Assembly (NCBI GenBank): GCA_954871525.1 | Contig: OX940864.1 | Location: forward strand, 19,896,001 to 19,960,000 | Source of the DNA: Parietaria judaica | Lineage: Eukaryota > Streptophyta > Magnoliopsida > Rosales > Urticaceae | Direction of reading: 5' to 3' | Length of the DNA: 64,000 nucleotides | Shown: positions 56,666-64,000 of the stretch, in pieces | How positions within the stretch are numbered: position 1 is the first letter of the stretch | Layout: every line of letters begins with the position of its first letter | Translations under genes and position numbers: made by a program | Notes under the pieces: generated by a model | Databases searched by the model: none | What the model was told of the DNA's origin: nothing | Seen by the model: the letters and a program-made list of their open reading frames with translations, nothing else

Positions 56666-58697
56666 TGTGATAACCCACAATTAATTAGGTGAGTTGTTAT
56701 CTTTTTGTTTATATTTTTATTTTAGGATTTTTCTTGCAAATAATATATTAGTTTTAACATATTGAAAAAAAAAAATATTTTTTTTAGGGTAAAAAGGGAG
56801 CTGCGAAAATTAGATATTTAGGGTTTTATATTAGGCTTAGGGTTTCATATTTTCCACAAAGTCTCTCATATCCTCATTATCTCCAAAACCTAGAAAATTT
56901 CTAGAGAGAATAGAGTGAAAAATCATTGAGTCTTCAATCTCCCCAGCCAGAAATCTTCTTCTTCTTCCATAATCAAGGTATGAGTTGCTTATTCTATTAA
57001 ATCCCAATTTTATTTTCGTAATTCCGAGTAGCAGAATTTTGTCGAATTTTTATCTCCCAAACTAAGCAGCGGTTTAGGCTGAAATTTTAATAACAACTTC
57101 TATTAGGATCATAGAAGTCCCAGATTTAATTTCAGAATTTTTGGAGCTCTAAATCGCTCGAAATCGTATTTTCAATTTTTAAAATTTCTGGAAAAACGAT
57201 AAAATTCTGCAGATCAGATTTTCGTTTTTAATTTTTAAAATGCATACAGTCCGAATTGGAGATTTTATGTAGAGATAGGTTTTATAGAGAATCCAATTTC
57301 TAGAATGTTTTGTGTTTTAAGAAATTTGAAAATCTTTCGGGATCTAGCCCGAAATCGAGTTAGAAGAATCTGGCCGAACAAAAAAAAGCGATATATCTCA
57401 TATTTAGAGTTCTCTTTTGAAAATTTTCAAAACACAAAAGTTCTTCGTTTTCGAAAAATAATGGCAGTTTGTTAAGAACACTTTTTCCAATTCTTTACGT
57501 ATTTTATTATATCGAGAAAATACCTCAAATCTCCTTTAGTCTTTATGTCAAGTTCTAGGAATGTTTTTGCAAGTGATCAAACCAAATTTTTACTTGGGTA
57601 ATTATTATCTAGGAATATCGCTCGTAGAGGTATCTTCGTCGGATTCGCGAGAAGGATTTTCGTAGCGATTCAGGTGAGTTCAACCTCACTGCAGTACGAA
57701 TTTGTTTGAAAATAAAAGTACATTTGAACATGTTTATCGTGTGTTTTGTTTGAATATGTTGGATGTGTGAAAAATGTTTGCTTGTTATATTGATTCATGA
57801 ATGGCTGCATTAGATATTTTATGATGATTCAACGACGTTGAAACGTCGCGAAAGATTTATTATTATGTGACGATCGATGTGATTGTCGAGATATGAAGAA
57901 TGTCATTAATGATGAATGGTAATATACGATGTGAAAATTGTGAAAATGATTATTTTGGTTATGGATGAATCTTCTTGTCATTCATGCATGTTAACAATAT
58001 AAACAAGTATAACATAGGAATTAAGTGTCGTGCCCCCTCTATCGAGCGAGTCGTGTGAGGCTTATGATGTTTTAAAAAGATCCCAATAAAAGAGATAATG
58101 GGACGATGATTAGATTTCTCCCCGAGTTGAAAGGAACGAAGAAGGGATTAATCTGACGGTATCATGAACCGTCCAATATATTGACCTTAGGCTTCGGGAC
58201 ATGTGCACCCCCGTCGATCTATTAAGTCTCGCGCGAATGAAGTGGTACGTACACAACGGTGATCACCTAGGACAAGATTAGTAATAGATCCTAAAACGTA
58301 AAATGATGCATAATTGGACATTTGCATGTTATTGTTTTTTGTAAGTTATTTTTGTGAGAAAATAGTTGTATCTCACTGAGCTTTTAGCTCACACAAAATG
58401 TTTTTCGTTCGTACTGTAGGTAAGAAACCTATGATATGATTTCGTGGTGGATTGGAAGGTGACAGTGGAGGATGTGCGAGGGATTGGGTGAATGGGTAAT
58501 CACTGTGAAGACGTTTTCCGCATATTTATTCCGTACATGTTCTTAGTTTTAAAAAGGGAATCCCTGATAAATAGTTTTACTATTTTATTTATTTATTTAC
58601 TTTTAAGTTATTCGAAGAAAAAAAAAATGGCCAAGTATTTTCAAAGAATTTTAAAGTAGTCAGTAAGTGACGGCTTCGAAAAAGTCGGGTCGTTACA
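56666..58697 (+). repeat. Left LTR of the chromovirus
   Basis: It runs from TGTGATAACCCACAATTAAT to CGGGTCGTTACA, 2032 bases, directly followed by GT and the primer site. It contains no long ORF. Confidence 0.92.
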
Positions 58698-58699
58698 GT

Positions 58700-58711
58700 T
58701 GGTATCAGAGC
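58700..58711 (+). other. Primer-binding site of the chromovirus
   Basis: TGGTATCAGAGC, complementary to initiator methionine tRNA, lies two bases after the left LTR. Confidence 0.92.
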
Positions 58712-58861
58712 AGTGATCTTGCCATCCAACCTCGCATGTCATCTACAAGGTCATCCGTCACAATCCATGTAAGTTAACAATTAATCATATTGATTAGTTC
58801 ATACTTACTTGTATAGATATTTATTTACAATAAGCGATAATATTTCAAACAACTTGATTGC

Positions 58862-59640
58862 AATAGAAATAAAGGATTTCGATGTCATTTTAGGCATGGA
58901 TTTCCTAGGAAAGTATAATGTAGTTATAGATTACCACTGACGAAGAGTGACCTTTCGGCCACCCGATGGAAAGAAGTTTACGTTTGAAAGGAGGTTACTA
59001 AAAAGGCCCAAGATGATGATTTCGGCAATGCGAGCTAAAAAGATGTTAACAGCAAGATGCACAGGTTTTCTAGCTACGGCGATCGATAAGTCAAGGGAAG
59101 ACAAGACACAATTGGCCGATGTTCCTATTGTACGGGATTTCGAAGAAGTTTTTCCAGAAGAACTCCCTGGGATACCACCTTAGCGAGAAATATCTTTAGG
59201 AATAGAAGTCTCGCCAGGGACAGAACCTATTTCAAAGAAACCATATCGAATGGCGCCAGCTGAGTTGAAAGAGCTCCAAGATAAGTTGAAGGAACTTTTA
59301 GAAAAAGGGTTTCATACGTTCTAGCCATTCTCCTTGGGGCGCACCGGTGTTATTCGTGAAGAAGAAGGACGGATCTTTTCGGATGTATATCGATTATCGG
59401 GAACTCAACAAGGTGACGATTAAAAGCGATATCCGCTTCCAAGGATTGACGAATTATTTGATCAACTTAAGGGTGCCACAGTATTTTCTAAGATCGGCCT
59501 TCGGTCGGGATATCACCAGTTGAAGGTGTTAGAGGAAGACGTGGCCAAAACGGCTTTTTGGACTCGATACATCATTATGAATTCTCAGTCATGCTTTTTG
59601 GACTTACAAATACACCAGCAGCCTTCATGGATCTAATGAA
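58862..59640 (+). pseudogene. Chromovirus protease end and RT, broken
   Basis: After only about 150 bases of leader the sequence enters at the end of the protease (DVILGMDFL), so gag and most of the protease are missing. A linker follows with VRDFEEVFPEELPGIPP, then a stop. RT pieces appear in different frames: [15 protein letters not shown], a [11 protein letters not shown] segment with YHQLK, and [16 protein letters not shown]. The region that should carry the YVDD catalytic motif is deleted at about 59640. No active RT could be produced. Confidence 0.85.
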
Positions 59641-59658
59641 TCGACGGAAGGGATTTCA

Positions 59659-60837
59659 GTGGTCTCGGCAAAGGTTGAAGCAGTGAATGATTGGAAGACG
59701 CCAAGGAGTGTCACGGAGGTTAGAAGTTTTCTTGGTCTAGCGGGCTATTATCAAAAATTTGTGGAAGGATTCTCCAAGATTGCAGCTCCACTTTCAGCTC
59801 TTACTCGTAAGGGAAAGAAGTACGAATGTTTCCAGAAGTGCGAAGAGAGTTTTCAAGAGCTGAAGAGAAAACTGACGACTGCCCCAGTGCTCACTATTCC
59901 TTCAAGCAATGAACCATTAGTGATCTTTAGTGACGCTTCTAAAACGGGGTTAGGAGCTATACTCATGCAAAATGGGAAAGTTGTTGCCTACGCTTCTCGG
60001 CAATTGAAAGTGCACGAGAAAAACTACCCGACTCATGATTTTGTGTTAGCGGCTGTGGTTTTTGCATTGAATAAATGGAGACATTACTTATATGGAGTTA
60101 AATGTGAAATCTACACCAATCATCAAAGCCTCAAGTACATCTTCACCCAAAAGGAGCTTAATATGAGGCAAAGAAGGTGGCTTGAACTAGTCAAGGACTA
60201 CGAATGTGAGATACACTATCACCCTGGGAAGGCAAACAAGGTGGTAGATGCACTGAGTAGGAAAGAGAATACGAGCCCGGTGCCCATTCAAGGACTTCCG
60301 CAACAACTCCAAGACGAGTTAAGGAACCACGAGATCGAGCTCGTTTTGGGATGTTTGGCTAGTTTGACGATGCAACCGACCATATTTGAAGACATAGGCA
60401 ATGCTCAGAACAATGACCCAGAGCTAAAAGAACTCATTGACAGAGTTCGAGAAGGGATGGAGACACGTTTTAACCTTTCCGATAAGGGAGTACTCTTCTA
60501 CGAGGACAGATTATGTGTGCCCAACGACAATGCCATCCGAAGTCAGATACTTTTGGAAGCACACAAGATGCCCTATTCTGTCCATCCAGGAGTTACGAAG
60601 ATGTACCAAGGGTTGAAAGAACACTTTTGGTGGTCGGGTATGAAGAAAGACGTGGTTGACTTTGTGAGTAAGTGTTTAACTTGTCAAAGGGTTAAAGCCG
60701 AGCATCTATTTCCAGCTGGTGAATTGCAGCCGATTGAAATCCCGGAATGGAAATGGGATCAGGTTGCCATGTATTTTGTAGTAGGATTGCCTAAAACTAA
60801 GGAAGGCTATGATGCAATATGGGTAGTGGTAGACTGA
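59659..60837 (+). CDS. Chromovirus RT thumb, RNase H and N-terminal integrase (392-codon fragment)
   Basis: The frame opens just before [21 protein letters not shown], the RT connection segment. It continues through RNase H ([17 protein letters not shown], with [16 protein letters not shown] and VVDALSRK). The integrase zinc domain begins with HPGVTKMY and ends [11 protein letters not shown], followed by [13 protein letters not shown] in place of the usual metal-binding Asp-bearing stretch. It stops at 60837 just after VVVD, where a TGA replaces a sense codon. RNase H looks intact. The integrase is cut before its catalytic core. Confidence 0.88.
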   Translation: MVSAKVEAVNDWKTPRSVTEVRSFLGLAGYYQKFVEGFSKIAAPLSALTRKGKKYECFQKCEESFQELKRKLTTAPVLTIPSSNEPLVIFSDASKTGLGAILMQNGKVVAYASRQLKVHEKNYPTHDFVLAAVVFALNKWRHYLYGVKCEIYTNHQSLKYIFTQKELNMRQRRWLELVKDYECEIHYHPGKANKVVDALSRKENTSPVPIQGLPQQLQDELRNHEIELVLGCLASLTMQPTIFEDIGNAQNNDPELKELIDRVREGMETRFNLSDKGVLFYEDRLCVPNDNAIRSQILLEAHKMPYSVHPGVTKMYQGLKEHFWWSGMKKDVVDFVSKCLTCQRVKAEHLFPAGELQPIEIPEWKWDQVAMYFVVGLPKTKEGYDAIWVVVD

Positions 60838-61098
60838 CAAACAAAATCTACCCACTTTTTACCGATTAAGATTTCCTTTTCGATAGAGAGACTGGCGGAG
60901 ATCTATGTTGCCCACATTGTCCGACTACATGGAGTACCTCTCTCAATTATTTAAGACAGAGATGCACGATTTACTTCACAGTTTAGGAAGTCTGTACAGA
61001 AAGAACTGGGCACCCAGCTCAAGTTTAGTACAGCATTTCATCCACAGACTGACGGACGATCAGAAAAAAAAAAAAAAACCATCCAGACATTAGAAGAC
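60838..61098 (+). pseudogene. Chromovirus integrase core, frameshifted
   Basis: Read in several frames this matches the integrase catalytic core: TKSTHFLPIK, AHIVRLHGVPLSI, then TQLKFSTAFHPQTDG. A TGA at the start, a stop after LSI, loss of the second catalytic Asp and a 15-base A run at 61066-61080 break the frame. Confidence 0.8.
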
Positions 61099-61749
61099 AT
61101 GTTGAGAGCTTGCATTTTAGATTTTGGTGGCGGGTGGAATAAGAAACTGCCTTTGATAGAATTTTCCTACAACAACAGTTTCCAAACTTCTATCGGGATG
61201 GCACCATACGAAGCTTTATATGGTAGAAAGTGTAGATCACCAATCCATTGGGTTGAGAGTGGAGGAAACCGACTAGAGAAGACTGATCTCATAAGGGAAG
61301 CGACTGAAGCAATCAAAGTGATTCGACAAAGAATGGAGACAGCCCAAAGCCGACAAAAGAGTTACGCTAACAAGCGGAGGAGACCTTTTGAGTTTCAAGT
61401 GGGTGATGCGGTGTTTTTAAAGATTTCCCCTCTCAAGGGCGTGATGCGGTTTGGTAAGAAGGGAAAGTTGAGCCCTAGATACATTGGGCCATACGAGATC
61501 TTAGAAAGGATTGGAAAAGTTGCTTACCGACTAGCTCTTAGTCCGGATTTAGCAAAGGTGCACAATGTGTTTCACGTGTCGATGCTTAAAACGTATATTG
61601 CGGACCCGTCACATATAATAGAACATGAACCGCTCGAGATACACGAAGATCTTACTTATGAAGAAGTCCCTATCAAGATCATTGACATAGAAGAACGGGT
61701 GTTACGCAATAAAGTGATCCCATTAGTCAAAGTTTTGTGGAGAAACTAG
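61099..61749 (+). CDS. Chromovirus integrase C-terminus with chromodomain start (216-codon fragment)
   Basis: It begins in the last part of the integrase core (LPLIEFSYNNSFQTSIGMAP, YEALYGRKCRSP). It continues through the GPY/F module (LSPRYIGPYEILERIG), KVHNVFHVSMLK, and the start of the chromodomain (VIPLVKVLWRN). A TAG at 61747 interrupts the chromodomain. The next codons still read KREEATWERE-like, so the stop is a point lesion. The chromodomain targets such elements to marked chromatin. Confidence 0.88.
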   Translation: MLRACILDFGGGWNKKLPLIEFSYNNSFQTSIGMAPYEALYGRKCRSPIHWVESGGNRLEKTDLIREATEAIKVIRQRMETAQSRQKSYANKRRRPFEFQVGDAVFLKISPLKGVMRFGKKGKLSPRYIGPYEILERIGKVAYRLALSPDLAKVHNVFHVSMLKTYIADPSHIIEHEPLEIHEDLTYEEVPIKIIDIEERVLRNKVIPLVKVLWRN

Positions 61750-61849
61750 AAGCGAGAAGAAGCAACATGGGAACGAGAAGACGACATGAGGATTAGGTTT
61801 CCACACCTATTCTAATTTTCGGGACGAAAATCCCAAAAGGATGAGTGAT

Positions 61850-63881
61850 TGTGATAACCCACAATTAATTAGGTGAGTTGTTATCTTTTTGTTTATATTT
61901 TTATTTTAGGATTTTTCTTGCAAATAATATATTAGTTTTAACATATTGAAAAAAAAAATATTTTTTTTTAGGGTAAAAAGGGAGCTGCGAAAATTAGATA
62001 TTTAGGGTTTTATATTAGGCTTAGGGTTTCATATTTTCCACAAAGTCTCTCATATCCTCATTATCTCCAAAACCTAGAAAATTTATAGAGAGAATAGAGT
62101 GAAAAATCATTGAGTCTTCAATCTCCCCAGCCAGAAATCTTCTTCTTCTTCCATAATCAAGGTATGAGTTGCTTATTCTATTAAATCCCAATTTTATTTT
62201 CGTAATTCCGAGTAGCAGAATTTTGTCGAATTTTTATCTCCCAAACTAAGCAGCGGTTTAGGCTGAAATTTTAATAACAACTTCTATTAGGATCATAGAA
62301 GTCCCAGATTTAATTTCAGAATTTTTGGAGCTCTAAATCGCTCTAAATCGTATTTTCAATTTTTAAAATTTCTGGAAAAACGATAAAATTCTGCAGATCA
62401 GATTTTCGTTTTTAATTTTTAAAATGCATACAGTCCGAATTGGAGATTTTATGTAGAGATAGGTTTTATAGAGAATCCAATTTCTAGAATGTTTTGTGTT
62501 TTAAGAAATTTGAAAATCTTTCAGGATCTAGCCCGAAATCGAGTTAGAAGAATCTGGCCGAACAAAAAAAATCGATATATCTCATAGTTAGAGTTCTCTT
62601 TTGAAAATTTTCAAAACACGAAAGTTCTTCGTTTTCGAAAAATAATGGCAGTTTGTTAAGAACACTTTTTCCAATTACTTACGTATTTTATTATATCGAG
62701 AAAATACCTCAAATCTCCTTTAGTCTTTATGTCAAGTTCTAGGAATGTTTTTGCAAGTGATCAAACCAAATTTTTACTTGGGTAATTATTATCTAGGAAT
62801 ATCGCTCGTAGATGTATCTTCGTCGGAGTCGCGAGAAGGATTTTCGTAGCGATTCAGGTGAGTTCAACCTCACTGCAGTACGAATTTGTTTGAAAATAAA
62901 AGTACATTTGAACATGTTTATCGTGTGTTTTGTTTGAATATGTTGGATGTGTGAAAAATGTTTGCTTGTTATATTGATTCATGAATGACTGCATTAGATA
63001 TTTTATGATGATTCAACGACGTTGAAACGTCGCGAAAGATTTATTATTATGTGACGATCGATGTGATTGTCGAGATATGAAGAATGTCATTAATGATGAA
63101 TGGTAATATACGATGTGAAAATTGTGAAAATGATTATTTTGGTTATGGATGAATCTTCTTGTCATTCATGCATGTTAACAATATAAACAAGTATAACATA
63201 GGAATTAAGTGTCGTGCCCCCTCTATCGAGCGAGTCGTGTGAGGCTTATGATGTTTTAAAAAGATCCCAATAAAAGAGAGAATGGGACGATGATTAGATT
63301 TCTCCCCGAGTTGAAAGGAACGAAGAAGGGATTAATCTGACGGTATCATGAACCGTCCAATATATTGACCTTAGGCTTCGGGACATGTGCACCCCCGTCG
63401 ATCTATTGAGTCTCGCGCGAATGAAGTGGTACGTACACAACGGTGATCACCTAGGACAAGATTAGTAATAGATCCTAAAACGTAAAATGATGCATAATTG
63501 GACATTTGCATGTTATTGTTTTTTGTAAGTTATTTTTGTGAGAAAATAGTTGTATCTCACTGAGCTTTTAGCTCACACAAAATGTTTTTCGTTCGTACTG
63601 TAGGTAAGAAACCTATGATATGATTTCGTGGTGGATTGGAAGGTGACAGTGGAGGATGTGCGAGGGATTGGGTGAATGGGTAATCACTGTGAAGACGTTT
63701 TCCGCATATTTATTCCGTACATGTTCTTAGTTTTAAAAAGGGAATCCCTGATAAATAGTTTTACTATTTTATTTATTTATTTACTTTTAAGTTATTCGAA
63801 GAAAAAAAAAATGGCCAAGTATTTTCAAAGAATTTTAAAGTAGTCAGTAAGTGACGGCTTCGAAAAAGTCGGGTCGTTACA
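61850..63881 (+). repeat. Second LTR of the chromovirus array
   Basis: It is identical in length to the left LTR and differs by about a dozen substitutions by eye (for example near 62084, 62344, 62523, 62571 and 62820) and homopolymer changes. It acts as the right LTR of the first internal region and as the left LTR of the sequence that follows. Confidence 0.92.
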
Positions 63882-64000
63882 GTTGGTATCAGAGCAGTGA
63901 TCTTGCCATCCTACCTCGCATGTCATCTACAAGGTCATCCGTCACAATCCATGTAAGTTAACAATTAATCATATTGATTAGTTCATACTTACTTGTATAG
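63882..64000 (+). mobile_element. Start of a second chromovirus internal region (primer site at 63884-63895)
   Basis: Immediately after the second LTR the GT, primer site TGGTATCAGAGC and leader repeat the sequence found at 58698-58816 with one visible substitution. A lone 3' LTR would be followed by host DNA, so at least one more internal region lies to the right. Confidence 0.9.

Larger units (their letters stand above)
56666..63881 (+). mobile_element. Ty3/gypsy chromovirus (Tekay/Del-like), LTR-internal-LTR, defective
   Basis: Two 2032-bp LTRs (56666-58697 and 61850-63881) enclose a 3152-bp internal region. The LTRs start TGTGATAACCC and end GGTCGTTACA. The initiator-Met primer site follows two bases later, and a chromodomain-type C-terminus precedes the right LTR, both typical of the Tekay/Del clade. 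The internal part lacks gag and most of the protease, has a deletion inside RT, and carries several stops and frameshifts. By eye the LTRs differ at about a dozen positions plus homopolymer indels, roughly 0.6%. Internal sequence continues past the right LTR (63882-64000), so this is part of a longer tandem structure. Confidence 0.93.

Overview
This window is nuclear DNA from a flowering plant. The coding regions carry GT-AG introns, the spacers are AT-rich, and the mobile elements are typical plant classes (Ty1/copia, Ty3/gypsy chromovirus, Mutator-like, hAT, Helitron). Five intact host genes are present: a soluble inorganic pyrophosphatase, two plant-specific proteins of unknown function, a small RRM protein with a probable organelle presequence, and a PHD-finger/GNAT nuclear protein. 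From memory their content and order resemble Arabidopsis chromosome 3 around At3g53620 (PPa4) to At3g53680 (PHD-acyltransferase). A Brassicales relative is therefore likely, but this is inference.

Layout. 1-3338: minus-strand copia element whose reverse transcriptase has a frameshifting deletion. 3398-5280 plus 9092-9232: decayed tandem array with secreted-peptide-like exons, split by a 3.8-kb foldback Mutator-like element (5290-9091). 9249-12839: second Mutator-like element holding LTR-type sequence and a 773-bp hAT with its own target duplication. 13470-17230: minus-strand LTR-retroelement debris interrupted by a 1330-bp solo LTR. 19048-20369: pyrophosphatase (8 coding exons). 21571-26590: non-autonomous Helitron. 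26701-27852: near-palindromic Mutator-like element. 30798-31409: unknown gene, followed by a foldback repeat. 34142-34640: kinase pseudogene. 37427-38309: unknown gene. 38748-39691 (minus): RRM gene. 40911-41633: second solo LTR of the same family, carrying a 15-bp minisatellite. 45328-49988 (minus): 19-exon PHD/GNAT gene, 813 aa. 50549-54413: second Helitron, split by a 1.9-kb element with an 8-bp target duplication. 54421-54978: SINE-like insertion. 56666-63881: chromovirus with two 2032-bp LTRs and a dead pol region, followed directly by the start of another internal region.

The host genes have housekeeping or regulatory roles and do not form a pathway. I found no defence island, gene cluster or other clearly new system. 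The most unusual structures are the tandem secreted-peptide-like repeat split by a foldback Mutator element, the tandem LTR-internal-LTR-internal chromovirus, and the chain of nested insertions whose target duplications give a relative history. Exon boundaries were worked out by hand from splice consensus and reading phase. Family names come from recognised motifs, not searches.
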